DNA from: Cupriavidus sp. IDO
GTDB lineage: Bacteria; Pseudomonadota; Gammaproteobacteria; Burkholderiales; Burkholderiaceae
Direction: 5' to 3'
Assembly: GCF_000812465.1 (NCBI RefSeq)
Contig: NZ_JWMA01000199.1
Coordinates: 62,001-126,000, forward strand
DNA: 64,000 nucleotides
Each line of letters starts with the position of its first letter. The stretch's first letter is position 1. The notes under the pieces were generated by a model that was given only the letters and a program-made list of their open reading frames with translations, had not been told where the DNA came from and did no database searches. This document shows, piece by piece, positions 49,885 to 58,627 of this stretch. The position numbers were made by a program, and so were the translations under genes.

Positions 49885-50964
49885 TCAGGCCCTGGCGCCG
49901 GCTTCGTACCACTTCTGTGTCCGGTTGACGATGCCGACGACGAGCAGCATCACCGGAACCTCGATCAGTACGCCTACCACGGTGGCCAGCGCCGCACCGG
50001 ACTGGAAGCCGAACAGGCTGATGGCCGTGGCCACCGCGAGCTCGAAGAAGTTGCTCGCGCCAATCAGCGACGACGGGCCCGCCACGCAATGCGCAACACC
50101 CAGCTTGCGGTTCAGCAGGTAGGCAAGCCCGGAGTTCAGGAAGACCTGGATCAGGATCGGCACGGCCAGCAGCGCGATCACCAGCGGCTGCTCGATGATG
50201 GCCCGACCCTGGAAGGCAAACAGCAGCACCAGCGTCAGCAGCAGCGCAGCGATGGAATACGGGCCGAGCCTGGCCACGACGCGCTGGAAGTGCTGCACGC
50301 CTTTCTTCAACAGCATCTTTCGCGCAAGCTGCGAGATCACGACCGGCACGACAATGTACAGCGCGACGGAAGTCAGCAGCGTGTCCCACGGCACCGTGAT
50401 GGAAGACAAGCCGAGCAGCAGCGCAACCACGGGTGCAAACGCCACGACCATGATGGCGTCGTTCAGCGCGACCTGCGACAGCGTGAAATACGGGTCGCCC
50501 TTGCACAGCTGGCTCCACACGAACACCATCTCCGTGCACGGCGCGGCTGCCAGCAGGATCAGCCCCGCAATGTAGCTGTCCAGTTGCCCGGCCGGCAGCA
50601 TCGGCGCGAACAGGTGCCGCACGAACAGCCAGCCGAGCAGCGCCATCGAGAACGGCTTGACCGCCCAGTTGATGAACAGCGTCACGCCGATGCCGCGCCA
50701 GTGGGATTTCACCTGCCCCAGCGCGCTGAAGTCGATCTTCAGCAGCATGGGGATGATCATCACCCAGATCAGGAAGCCTACCGGCAGGTTTACCTGCGCG
50801 TATTCCATACCCGCGATGGCCTGGAATGCGCCCGGCAGCGCCTGGCCGAGAAAAATGCCAGCCACGATGCACAGCGCGACCCAGATGGTCAGGTAGCGCT
50901 CGAAGAAACTGATAGCGGGCCTGGTTGAAACCGGTGCGCTGGTGACAGCGTCAGGCGCGCGCAT
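49885..50964 (-). CDS. acr3: Arsenite efflux transporter Acr3
   Basis: 359 aa, ten membrane segments. Acr3 signatures: FFERYLTIWVALCIVAGIFLGQ, TLFINWAVKPFSMALLGWLF, AAPCTEMVFVWSQLCKGDPYFTLSQVALND (the conserved Cys in TM4) and GPSSLIGASNFFELAVATAISLFG. It expels arsenite (and perhaps antimonite) using the proton gradient. The start overlaps the arsC end by 14 bp. Last gene of arsR-arsI-arsC-acr3. Confidence 0.95.
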   Translation of the reverse strand: MRAPDAVTSAPVSTRPAISFFERYLTIWVALCIVAGIFLGQALPGAFQAIAGMEYAQVNLPVGFLIWVMIIPMLLKIDFSALGQVKSHWRGIGVTLFINWAVKPFSMALLGWLFVRHLFAPMLPAGQLDSYIAGLILLAAAPCTEMVFVWSQLCKGDPYFTLSQVALNDAIMVVAFAPVVALLLGLSSITVPWDTLLTSVALYIVVPVVISQLARKMLLKKGVQHFQRVVARLGPYSIAALLLTLVLLFAFQGRAIIEQPLVIALLAVPILIQVFLNSGLAYLLNRKLGVAHCVAGPSSLIGASNFFELAVATAISLFGFQSGAALATVVGVLIEVPVMLLVVGIVNRTQKWYEAGARA

Positions 50965-51472
50965 TCGAGGCCTCGACCGGGGTATCGCCAATCTTCTTCA
51001 GTTCCTGGTGAATGGCTGTCTTGTCCAGCACGCTCAGCGGAAGGCTGGCGAACGCGTTCACGCGCTGCATGATCTGGCGGAAGATGCGCTCGAAGGCGGC
51101 ACGCTTCTCTGCATCCGTGCCCTCGACCGCCGCCGGGTCTTCGAAACCCCAGTGCGCGGACGCCGGGTGTCCCGGCCAGATCGGGCAGGCTTCACCGGCG
51201 GCCTGGTCGCAAACCGTGATGATGAAGTCCATCTGCGGTGCGCCGTCCTCCGCAAATTCATCCCAGCTCTTGCTGCGCAGGTTCGAGAGGTCGTAGCCGG
51301 TCTTCGTCACTTGCTCGATGGCGAACGGATTCACCGTGCCAGAGGGCTGGCTGCCTGCGCTGAAGGTCCTGAACCGGCCCTTGCCCATGGTGGCCAGCAG
51401 GGCTTCGGCCATGATGCTGCGCGACGTGTTGCCCGTGCAGAGGAAGAGGACGTTGTAGGTGTCTTTGCTCAT
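50951..51472 (-). CDS. arsC: Arsenate reductase, LMW-PTPase type
   Basis: 173 aa. P-loop FLCTGNTSRS with the catalytic Cys at about residue 12 (C-X5-R). SAGSQPSG and ITVCDQAAGEACPIWPGHP contain further redox Cys, as in thioredoxin- or glutathione-coupled ArsC, and the Asp-Pro general acid is in WGFEDPAAVEG. It reduces As(V) to As(III) for export by Acr3. It overlaps arsI upstream by 4 bp. Confidence 0.93.
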   Translation of the reverse strand: MSKDTYNVLFLCTGNTSRSIMAEALLATMGKGRFRTFSAGSQPSGTVNPFAIEQVTKTGYDLSNLRSKSWDEFAEDGAPQMDFIITVCDQAAGEACPIWPGHPASAHWGFEDPAAVEGTDAEKRAAFERIFRQIMQRVNAFASLPLSVLDKTAIHQELKKIGDTPVEASNARA

Positions 51473-51921
51473 TTGCCGCGGTTCAGGAAGGTAATGGTGG
51501 TTGGCGTGGGGGCGCAGCATGCCGAGGCGCTTGGTTCATCGCGTGATTCGCCGTAGGTGGGCGCGGCATCCAGCGTGTGGTACGACTCCCAGGCAATGCC
51601 TTGCGGATCGACGGTCCAGTACTTGTCGGACTTCGCGTAGCAGCAGTTCGTGCCGATCTGCGCTTCCACCGGCAGCTCGGCGCTGGCCAGGCGCGCCTGC
51701 ATCTCGCCGAGCTCCTCCTCCGACTCCACCTGCACGCCGAGATGGTCCAGCCCGGGCTTGCTGCCGCGCATGGAGAGCGCGAAATTCACGCGCGGGTCTT
51801 CCAGCATCCACTTGGCATAGTCCGGCTTGGTCACGGTGGGCTCGCTGGCGAACAGGGCCGAGTAGAAGCGGATGCTGTCGGCAAGGTTGTCGACCGAAAC
51901 ATGTACGTGCAGGCGTTTCAT
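51469..51921 (-). CDS. arsI: ArsI-type VOC metalloenzyme (C-As lyase family)
   Basis: 150 aa. VOC fold with His ligand in RLHVHVSV and LDHLGVQV, and the vicinal cysteines of NCCYAKSDKYWTVDP, which bind trivalent organoarsenicals in ArsI. A Glu ligand lies in GIAWESYHTL. ArsI cleaves the C-As bond of methylarsenite; the related CadI binds cadmium. The C-terminal tail has another CC pair (SACCAPTP). The start overlaps the arsR stop. Placed between arsR and arsC. Confidence 0.85.
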   Translation of the reverse strand: MKRLHVHVSVDNLADSIRFYSALFASEPTVTKPDYAKWMLEDPRVNFALSMRGSKPGLDHLGVQVESEEELGEMQARLASAELPVEAQIGTNCCYAKSDKYWTVDPQGIAWESYHTLDAAPTYGESRDEPSASACCAPTPTTITFLNRGK

Positions 51922-52256
51922 GGTTGATCTCCACAAGATTCACAGCCCGTGGCCAGCGCCGGCAGGCATGGCTCCCCCTGGCAGCAGTTCTCGGTCAGGT
52001 ACTGGATCAAGTCGTTCATCGTTGCGTAGTTGGCGGTGTAGATGACATACCGGCCATCCTGCCGGGACATCACCAGGCTGGCATGCGCCAGTTCCTTCAG
52101 GTGAAAGGAGAGCGAAGAGGCCGGAAGGCCGAGGGCCTCGGCGATCCGGCCGGCAGGCATACCGTCAGGGCCGGCTCGGACCAGCAGGCGGTAGACCTCC
52201 AGGCGCGAAGCGGCAGCAAGGGCCGCGAGCGAGGCGATGGCTTGGTTCGTTTCCAT
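51918..52256 (-). CDS. arsR: ArsR-family arsenic-responsive repressor
   Basis: 112 aa winged HTH (GRIAEALGLPASSLSFHLKELAHASLVMSRQDGRYVIYTANY). Cysteines Cys91-Cys92 and Cys97 (ENCCQGEPC) lie after the DNA-binding domain, the C-terminal As(III) site also known from Acidithiobacillus ArsR, not the CxC-in-helix type of E. coli. It heads the arsenic operon and likely autoregulates through the dyad at 52258-52275. Confidence 0.92.
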   Translation of the reverse strand: METNQAIASLAALAAASRLEVYRLLVRAGPDGMPAGRIAEALGLPASSLSFHLKELAHASLVMSRQDGRYVIYTANYATMNDLIQYLTENCCQGEPCLPALATGCESCGDQP

Positions 52257-52257
52257 G

Positions 52258-52275
52258 TTTCCACGATAGTCGAAA
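52258..52275. promoter_or_regulatory. Candidate ArsR operator
   Basis: TTTCCAC-GATA-GTCGAAA, one arm mismatch, immediately upstream of the arsR start in the 46-bp gap to the divergent UDG gene. Its position would block arsR transcription and possibly UDG initiation. Confidence 0.5.
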
Positions 52276-52302
52276 TGAAGAAATGCCGCAAATGAAGGTT
52301 TG

Positions 52303-52992
52303 ATGACAGGATTTCCCGGAGCGTCGGGTCACGCGAGGGCACTGGCCGGCCAATACACCTACACTGAGGGCCCCGCACCTGTACATCCCAATCCCGTTTT
52401 GCCAGCCGTTTCAGCTTCCCCGCTTGACCGCCTGCTCGTCGACATCGCCCACTGCCGCGCTTGCGCCTTGCCGCACGAACCGAGGCCGGTTGTCCAGGCC
52501 GCCTCCGGCGCACGCCTGCTGATCGTCGGCCAGGCGCCCGGGCGGCGGGTGCACGAAACGGGCATTCCGTGGAATGACCCCTCGGGCGAACGATTGCGAG
52601 AGTGGCTGCAGTTGCCCCCGGATCGTTTCTACGATCCCGGTCAGGTGGCGATCGTGCCAATGGGGTTTTGTTATCCGGGCAAGGGCGCCAGTGGCGACCT
52701 GCCCCCGCGCCCGGAGTGCGCGCCGCTCTGGCATGCGCCGCTGCTGGCTTCCATGCCGTGCATCCGCCTGACCCTGCTGATCGGCCGCCACGCGCAGGCC
52801 TGGTACCTGAAGAACACAGCCAAAGCGACGCTTGCGGCTACCGTCGCCGCCTACGCCGAGTACCTGCCGCGTTACTTCCCCCTTCCGCACCCGAGCCCGC
52901 GCAATCGCTTCTGGCTGCGCACCCACGCATGGTTCGAGTCCGAGGTGGTGCCGCAACTGCGGCAGCAGGTGGCAATGGCCCTGGCCGACTAG
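52303..52992 (+). CDS. Uracil-DNA glycosylase family protein
   Basis: 229 aa. UDG fold with LLIVGQAPGRRVHETGIPWNDPSGERLREWL (uracil pocket GQAPG as in family 4/5-like enzymes) and a C-terminal PLPHPSPRNRFWL segment (His-Pro-Ser motif of the DNA-intercalating loop). CxxC before the fold (HCRACALPHEP) suggests an iron-sulfur or zinc site. Start uncertain; ATG at 52303 with AAGG is used. Divergent from arsR with only 46 bp between. Confidence 0.85.
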   Translation: MTGFPGASGHARALAGQYTYTEGPAPVHPNPVLPAVSASPLDRLLVDIAHCRACALPHEPRPVVQAASGARLLIVGQAPGRRVHETGIPWNDPSGERLREWLQLPPDRFYDPGQVAIVPMGFCYPGKGASGDLPPRPECAPLWHAPLLASMPCIRLTLLIGRHAQAWYLKNTAKATLAATVAAYAEYLPRYFPLPHPSPRNRFWLRTHAWFESEVVPQLRQQVAMALAD

Positions 52993-53100
52993 CCTGAGCG
53001 GGGCGGGCGCGCTGGCACGTGCCGTTTTCAAATTCTGACGCTGCACCCGAGACGCGTACCACCGGATGCCATGTGCGATTCGCAATGACTCCTATTTTTC

Positions 53101-53111
53101 TCATCATTATC
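53101..53111 (-). promoter_or_regulatory. Candidate Fur/Zur-like half site in AT-rich promoter region
   Basis: GATAATGATGA on the minus strand, in a strikingly AT-rich patch (53085-53160) upstream of the outer-membrane-like gene at 53184. Resembles half of the Fur consensus; weak evidence. Confidence 0.3.
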
Positions 53112-53183
53112 AAAAACTAATAAAGATAGTATCTCAATAACCAATGAATATCATGTAGGGCACGCAGCGATCACTCAGTTCCC

Positions 53184-53960
53184 ATGAAGACTCTCCATTG
53201 TTGGCTGTGCGCCATGACGGCTATCTGGATGGCATCGCCTGTCCACGCGGCCCTGCCGGATGAGATTCAGGTCTATACGGGCGATATCAACACTCCAGGT
53301 GAATTTGGCCTCGAATTGCACCTGAACACCACGCCAAGCGGCAATTCGCAACCGGGCTACGCGGGCGAGGTCACCAATGCGCATGGCTGGCGCGCCACGG
53401 CCGAGTTCTCCTACGGTCTGGCGCCTTCGTGGGAGCTGGGCCTGTACATCCCGACTGTCCTCACGCGCGACAACTCCTACTATGTGACCGGGCCCAAGGT
53501 GCGCGTGAAATGGTTGCCAGTACGGCCCGTGGATGGCACAGGATATTTCGCCGGTGCGAACGTCGAACTCGCCCACGTCGACCATCGCTTTGAGACGGCC
53601 ACCCGGACCCTGGAATTGCGCCCGATCTTCGGCTATCAGGACGCTCGCTGGCTGTTTGCCTTTAACCCCGTGCTTGATTGGGATCTCTCGGGCCCGACAA
53701 AGAGCGGGGTGCCAAGCGCCGTACCGGGCTTCAAGGCCGCGCGCACGGTGCTGCCGTGGTTGCGTGCCGGCGTCGAGTACTACATGGATCTGGGGCGCGT
53801 GAATCATCCGTCAACCGGCCCCGACCAGGCGCAAACCGTCTACATGGCGTTTGATGTCAACCATGGCCCGCTGGTCTTCAATTTCGGCATTGGCCGAGGG
53901 CTTTCGCAAGCGGCTGACCGGTGGACATTGAAATGGATCTTCGAGGTGCCGCTGCCATAA
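53184..53960 (+). CDS. Predicted outer-membrane beta-barrel protein, function unknown
   Basis: 258 aa with signal peptide (MKTLHCWLCAMTAIWMASPVHA). Alternating hydrophobic/polar strands suggest a small barrel: EFGLELHLNTTPSG, WRATAEFSYGLAPSWELGLYIPTVL, KVRVKWLPV, FAGANVELAHVDHRF. A terminal RWTLKWIFEVPLP strand ends it. Proteins like this occur near metal-resistance genes of related bacteria, but no function is established. Position between ars and czc-like genes suggests a role in the island. Confidence 0.7.
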   Translation: MKTLHCWLCAMTAIWMASPVHAALPDEIQVYTGDINTPGEFGLELHLNTTPSGNSQPGYAGEVTNAHGWRATAEFSYGLAPSWELGLYIPTVLTRDNSYYVTGPKVRVKWLPVRPVDGTGYFAGANVELAHVDHRFETATRTLELRPIFGYQDARWLFAFNPVLDWDLSGPTKSGVPSAVPGFKAARTVLPWLRAGVEYYMDLGRVNHPSTGPDQAQTVYMAFDVNHGPLVFNFGIGRGLSQAADRWTLKWIFEVPLP

Positions 53961-54300
53961 GTCCGGCACGAAGGGGGACTGTTGCCCGGTTGGGGGCCGA
54001 TGAAAGGCCGCCCGCAGTTGCGATCAGCCAATTGCCGCAACGGGAACGCGAGGATCCCGCCCGCCTTGGCTGACACGACCGGCCATTTGATCCGACTCGA
54101 TAAGGGATACGAGGCAGGCGTCCGAACGGTGCGGCAGGCCACATGCCGCAGCAACTTCCGCCCCGCCATATGGCGGATGCACCCGGCCCTCACCGGCGGA
54201 TAGCATGCGCAAGCAGGACAAGCCGTTGCCCGCCGCCGCCCGCCCCCCGGCGACGGGCGTTCGCTGTTGTCCTGTCACCAACGTCTCACGGGGTATCGCC
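53961..54300. other. 340-bp gap, no gene recognised
   Basis: GC-rich. A longer in-frame extension of the acyltransferase gene (from 54205) overlaps its end but lacks membrane character. No strong hairpin with T-run or promoter was seen. Confidence 0.4.
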
Positions 54301-55365
54301 ATGGCGCAACGCAACGCACTGCTCGACGGACTGAGGATGGTGGCGGCACTGGCAGTGCTGCTGTACCACTTCGGCTTTCGCGCCTACGAGGGGGGCAACC
54401 CTCAGATTCTCCACTATCCGGAACTGGCGGGCGCTGCCAAGTACGGCTTCCTCGGCGCCGGGCTGTTCTTCTTCATCTCCGGCTACGTGATCCTGATGAC
54501 CCTGCGGCATCGCACACTGCGCGACTTCGCCGTCGCCCGGATCGTCCGGCTGTATCCCACATTCTGGCTGTGCGCCGGCATGACGCTCGTGGTCGGCAAC
54601 CTGTTCGGGCCGGCGCAGTTCTTCCGGACGCCCGTCGAGGCGCTGGCGAACATCCCGATTCTGGCAGGTGCCTTCCGCGCACCCTATATCGACGATGTCT
54701 ACTGGTCGCTCTCGATGGAACTCCAGTTCTATGCGGTGGCGGCGGCACTGTATTTCACCATGCCAGCCCGCTACCTGGCAGGAGCACTGGTGCTGTGGGT
54801 GGCGCTTGGCACTGTGTTCATCGCGACGGGCGAGTGGTTCGACCTCAATGTACGCTATCCGGGATCCACGTACGTTGGCTTCTTCGGCATTGGCGCCGCC
54901 ATCTGTTTCTTCGAACACGGCAAGCGCGGGCCGGATGTCTGGTGCCTGTATGCCGCCTCGGTCGCCGGTGTCGTCATCAAGCTGATCTCGCTGGCCAATG
55001 ACGCGGTGCCAGAGACCGGCGTGCCGGTCAGCGTGCCGGTCATGGTGGCGATCATGGCCGCCTGCGCCGGTGCCGTGCATCTCGCGCACCGCGTGCCGGT
55101 TAGCTCGGCCCGGGCCGCCGGGTGGCTGACGTTCGCCGGTGGCATGACCTATCCGCTGTACCTGCTGCACCAGAATATCGGCATCACGCTACTGAACCGG
55201 TACTTCGACGAGGCTTCGCGCTGGACCGGGCTGGCCTGTGTGACCGTATTCCTGCTGCTCCTGTCGGCGGCCGTGTATCTCCTGTTCGACCGCCCCGTCC
55301 GCAGCGCCCTGAGGCGCTTCTTCCGCGTGAGCAGGTGGCCCGCCCCGCTCGGTGTGCGCGGCTAG
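54301..55365 (+). CDS. OafA/YrhL-type membrane acyltransferase
   Basis: 354 aa, ten or so membrane segments. Acyltransferase-3 family: NALLDGLRMVAALAVLLYHFGF (catalytic-type His), FLGAGLFFFISGYVILMTL, RIVRLYPTFWLC (conserved R-X10-type motif), DVYWSLSMELQFY and the late GGMTYPLYLLHQNIG. Such enzymes O-acylate sugars of LPS, peptidoglycan or exopolysaccharide. Start at 54301 opens the family's usual N terminus; 54205 is possible. No carbohydrate genes nearby. Confidence 0.88.
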   Translation: MAQRNALLDGLRMVAALAVLLYHFGFRAYEGGNPQILHYPELAGAAKYGFLGAGLFFFISGYVILMTLRHRTLRDFAVARIVRLYPTFWLCAGMTLVVGNLFGPAQFFRTPVEALANIPILAGAFRAPYIDDVYWSLSMELQFYAVAAALYFTMPARYLAGALVLWVALGTVFIATGEWFDLNVRYPGSTYVGFFGIGAAICFFEHGKRGPDVWCLYAASVAGVVIKLISLANDAVPETGVPVSVPVMVAIMAACAGAVHLAHRVPVSSARAAGWLTFAGGMTYPLYLLHQNIGITLLNRYFDEASRWTGLACVTVFLLLLSAAVYLLFDRPVRSALRRFFRVSRWPAPLGVRG

Positions 55366-55444
55366 CCGCCTTCCACCCGGGCCGATATGAGCCGCTCGGC
55401 CGGGAACGCCTGAGGCGATTCCGAGTCAATCGTAAGCATTAAGT

Positions 55445-55450
55445 TACAAT
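55445..55450 (+). promoter_or_regulatory. Candidate -10 of the czc-like operon
   Basis: TACAAT about 75 bp upstream of the small periplasmic gene at 55523. The -35 region is poor, which would suit an activator-dependent promoter; no regulator gene adjoins. Confidence 0.35.
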
Positions 55451-55522
55451 GCTGTCCCGCAGCACGACCCCCACAGAGCCAGTAAGTGATCTTTGTGGCA
55501 CCGTGCAAAACCCCCGACCCTC

Positions 55523-55930
55523 ATGCGATTCCTGTTCCTGCTGCTGACTGCCATGTGCCTGTCGCTGCTCTCCTTCGGAGCGGCGGCGCATGCACACGCG
55601 GGTATGCAGGGCAACGGGGCATCCGCCAGGGTTGCCGAGGTGGCAGTGCTCCCGGCCGTCGACGAGATGGGCCGGATCATCGCCCCCGGCGACGACGGCC
55701 TGCATGACGAAGACGCCTTCGACGAGCCGCCGCCGGGCTACTGCAATATCTGGTCGGCCGATCTGCTCGATCCGCTCGACCTGCTGGACGAGATCGAAGA
55801 GTCCAGCGCCTTGTTTGACCTCCCCACGGTGCGGCTGCTGCTGCCCGCCGGCGATGTCGCGCAGGCCCCGCCGGGCCGTGCCGGGCCGCCGCCTTCGGCT
55901 TTCTTCAAGCCGCCCATCTCCCTCGCCTGA
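55523..55930 (+). CDS. Small secreted acidic protein in the CzcI position
   Basis: 135 aa. Signal peptide MRFLFLLLTAMCLSLLSFGAAAHAHA, then a strongly acidic middle (DDGLHDEDAFDEPPPGYC, DLLDPLDLLDEIEES) and a Pro-rich end (PPGRAGPPPSAFFKPPIS). No catalytic domain. In czc-type operons a small periplasmic protein (CzcI) precedes czcC; by place and size this may be its counterpart, but the sequence is not clearly homologous by eye. The acidic patches could buffer divalent cations. Confidence 0.6.
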   Translation: MRFLFLLLTAMCLSLLSFGAAAHAHAGMQGNGASARVAEVAVLPAVDEMGRIIAPGDDGLHDEDAFDEPPPGYCNIWSADLLDPLDLLDEIEESSALFDLPTVRLLLPAGDVAQAPPGRAGPPPSAFFKPPISLA

Positions 55931-56114
55931 TCGCCTTCGCGCCTGACGCACGCGTATGCCGTGCCCGGGCCGCGCCCCCTTTGCCTGATATCGCCAGCCT
56001 GTCCGCTGCTTAGTTAGCCGGGCACGCCGCTGCCGTGGTTCGTCCCCCAGTGCGTGCACACCGGGACGCGCGGCGGCATGGCGCAGGCAGCCGTACCGCT
56101 TGCTTTCCGGACTC

Positions 56115-57458
56115 ATGACACACTCCAAGCTGACCCTGATCGCGTCGCTTTCGCTGATGGCGTTCGCCGTCGCGCCGGCCCGCGCCGCCACGGACACCAG
56201 GCCGCCGGCAACTGCCGCCGTTTCTGCAACTTCCTTGCCGGCCTCGGCGCCGTCTTACTCGCTGCCGCAGCTGCTGACGCTGGCCCAGACCACCAACAAG
56301 GGCGTGGAGGCGGCACAGGCCGGCGTCGATGCCGCCAGCGCGGCCATCGCCAGCGCGCGCGCCTATCCCAACCCGCAGGTCGAAGTGATGATGGGCCGCC
56401 TGCAGGGCCGCCAGCCCGGCGTGACCAGCGGCAACTCGCCCAGCTACGCCATCACCCAGAAGTTCGACTACCCGCAGCAACGCAACCTGCGCCAGGCCAT
56501 GGCGGGCCGCGGGCTGGAGGCCTCCGAGGCGCAGCGCCACGGCTTCCACGCCGAACTCGCCGCGCGCGTGAAGACCGCCTACTACGAGGTACTGCGGCGC
56601 GAGAGTGAACTTGCCGCGGCCACGGAAGACCTGGCGATGATGCGCCAGATCCATTCGCGCGCGCGCCTGCGGGTGGAGGTCGGCGAAGCGCCGCGCTATG
56701 AGCTGATCAAGGCCGAGACCGAACTGCTGGCCACGCAGAAGAGCCAGCAGACCGCCGAACTGCGCGTGAACCAGGCCAAGGCCGCCTTGCGCCAGCAGGT
56801 GGGAGGCGCGCTGCCCGCGCAGTTCGGGCTGGCCGGCACGCTCGGCCAGGCGCCCGACCTGCCGCCGCTGCCTGCGCTGCGCGACACCATGACGGGCAGC
56901 AATGCGGAACTGACCCAGCGCCGCATGGAGCTGGAACGCGCCCGCCTGGGCGTGGACTACCAGCGCTCGCTGCGCTGGCCCGAGGTGGCCCTGCGCGCCA
57001 GCACCGATCGCCAGCCGGACAACAACGTCTCGCAGATCGGCCTGGTCATGACCATTCCGCTGTGGGACCGCCGCAGCGGCCCGGTGGGCGAGGCCACCGC
57101 GCAGGCCACGCAGGCGCGCACCGCGCTGGAAGCGCGCGAGTTCGAGCTGGCGCAGGAACTGGAAACCGCCTACCGCCAGTACGAGATTACCCAGGCGCAG
57201 GTGACGGCACTGGAGTCCGGCATCGTGCGCGAGGCCGAGTCCGCGCTGGGCGTGGCCGAGTCGGCCTACCGCTTCGGCGAGCGCGGCATTCTCGATTACC
57301 TCGATGCCCAGCGCGTGCTGCGCGGCGCGCGCAGCGACCTGATCGCCGCCCAGTTCGACCTGCAGGTGGCCGCCATCCAGATCGAAAAGCTCCTGTCGAC
57401 GAACGCCAACGCGGCTGCCCTGGCTCCGCTGCCGTCCTCCACTACCGAATCCAAGTAA
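56115..57458 (+). CDS. czcC: CzcC-like outer-membrane channel (TolC family)
   Basis: 447 aa. Signal peptide (MTHSKLTLIASLSLMAFAVAPARA) then two OEP repeats: YSLPQLLTLAQTTNKGVEAAQAGVDAASAAIASARAYPNPQVEVMMGR and VDYQRSLRWPEVALRASTDRQ with GLVMTIPLWDRRSGPVGEA. Outer channel of the tripartite HME-RND exporter. Start at 56115 gives the signal peptide directly. Two bp separate it from the adaptor gene. Gene symbol is by family, not proven metal specificity. Confidence 0.88.
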   Translation: MTHSKLTLIASLSLMAFAVAPARAATDTRPPATAAVSATSLPASAPSYSLPQLLTLAQTTNKGVEAAQAGVDAASAAIASARAYPNPQVEVMMGRLQGRQPGVTSGNSPSYAITQKFDYPQQRNLRQAMAGRGLEASEAQRHGFHAELAARVKTAYYEVLRRESELAAATEDLAMMRQIHSRARLRVEVGEAPRYELIKAETELLATQKSQQTAELRVNQAKAALRQQVGGALPAQFGLAGTLGQAPDLPPLPALRDTMTGSNAELTQRRMELERARLGVDYQRSLRWPEVALRASTDRQPDNNVSQIGLVMTIPLWDRRSGPVGEATAQATQARTALEAREFELAQELETAYRQYEITQAQVTALESGIVREAESALGVAESAYRFGERGILDYLDAQRVLRGARSDLIAAQFDLQVAAIQIEKLLSTNANAAALAPLPSSTTESK

Positions 57459-57460
57459 CC

Positions 57461-58621
57461 ATGCGCCCCAATTTCCTGTTTTCGATGACGGCCGCGGCCG
57501 TCATGGTGTTTGCCCTGGCCGGCTGCTCCGACAAGCCCGCGCCTGCCGCCGAGCCGGCCAAACTTCCGCCCGGCGTGATCAAGCCCGAAGCCAACCTGCA
57601 GCAAGGCCTGAAAGTCGCGCCCGTCACCACATCCCCGTTCAGCGAGATGCTGCGCGTGGCCGGCCGCATCGATTTTGACGAGCAGCGCGTGGCCCGCATC
57701 GGCGCCAGCGTGACCGGCCGCGTCACCGATCTCTACGCCATCCTGGGCCAGGAAGTGAAGGCCGGCCAGGTGCTGGCGCGCCTGCACAGCAGCGAGCTGG
57801 GCGCCGCGCAGATGGCCTTTCTGAAGAGCGAAGCGCAGAGCGAGCTGCAGGCGCGCAATGCCGAACGCGCGCGCCAGCTTTTCGCCGCCGACGTGATCGG
57901 CCGCGGCGAGCTGCAGCGGCGCGAGAGCGAACTGGCGATCGCCTCGGCCGAGATGCGCGCCTACCGCGACCAGTTGCGCGTGCTGGGCATGTCCGCCGGC
58001 GCCATCGCCAGACTGGGGAAGAACGGCAGCATCGATTCGTACTCGCCGGTGTTCTCCAGCATCAGCGGCACGGTGGTCGAGCGCAACGTGGCGCAGGGCC
58101 AGGTGGTGCAGCCGGCCGATGCGCTCTACACGGTGGCCGACCTGTCGCGCGTGTGGGTGGTGGCCGAGGTGCCCGAGCAGCAGGCCGCGCAAGTGGCAGA
58201 AGGCCAGACCGTCGAAATTGAAGTGCCGTCGCTCGCCAATGGCGCGGGCCGGCACAACGTCACCGGCAAGCTGATCTACGTGGGCCGCACCGTCAATCCG
58301 CAATCGCGCACGGTGCTGGTCCGCACCGAGCTGGAAAACCGCGAAGGCCGCCTCAAGCCCGCCATGCTGGCGAGCATGCTGATTGCCGGCAAGCCGGTCG
58401 ACCAGCTCGTGATCCCGGCCGCGGCGGTGGTGCGCGACGGCAACGACGAGCTCGTCTACGTAGAAGTGCCTGGCAACCAGTACCGCCTGACAAGGGTCAA
58501 GCTGGGCGCCGAAAGCGACGGCATGCGCGTGGTGCAGAACGGCGTGAAGGCCGGCGACCGCATCGTCGTCGACGGCGCCTTCCACCTGGACAACGAGCGC
58601 AAGCGCCTGGAACAGGGTTAA
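57461..58621 (+). CDS. czcB: CzcB-like periplasmic adaptor (membrane fusion lipoprotein)
   Basis: 386 aa. Lipobox FALAGC (Cys about residue 21). Adaptor features: ARIGASVTGRVTDLYAILGQEVKAGQVLARLHSSELGAAQMAFL (lipoyl half), a coiled coil, then YSPVFSSISGTVVERNVAQGQVVQPADALYTVADLSRVWVVAEVPEQQ and beta-barrel/MP domains. No His-rich N-terminal metal-binding extension as in some CzcB. Next to CzcA-like permease after 6 bp. Confidence 0.88.
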   Translation: MRPNFLFSMTAAAVMVFALAGCSDKPAPAAEPAKLPPGVIKPEANLQQGLKVAPVTTSPFSEMLRVAGRIDFDEQRVARIGASVTGRVTDLYAILGQEVKAGQVLARLHSSELGAAQMAFLKSEAQSELQARNAERARQLFAADVIGRGELQRRESELAIASAEMRAYRDQLRVLGMSAGAIARLGKNGSIDSYSPVFSSISGTVVERNVAQGQVVQPADALYTVADLSRVWVVAEVPEQQAAQVAEGQTVEIEVPSLANGAGRHNVTGKLIYVGRTVNPQSRTVLVRTELENREGRLKPAMLASMLIAGKPVDQLVIPAAAVVRDGNDELVYVEVPGNQYRLTRVKLGAESDGMRVVQNGVKAGDRIVVDGAFHLDNERKRLEQG

Positions 58622-58627
58622 GCGGCC

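Noticed and set aside
52165-52660. Minus-strand frames upstream of arsR
   Set aside because: Overlap the ArsR and UDG genes in other frames and show no domain.
53041-53183. AT-rich patch as an insertion-sequence end or replication origin
   Set aside because: No terminal repeats, iterons or DnaA-box clusters visible; more likely a promoter region.
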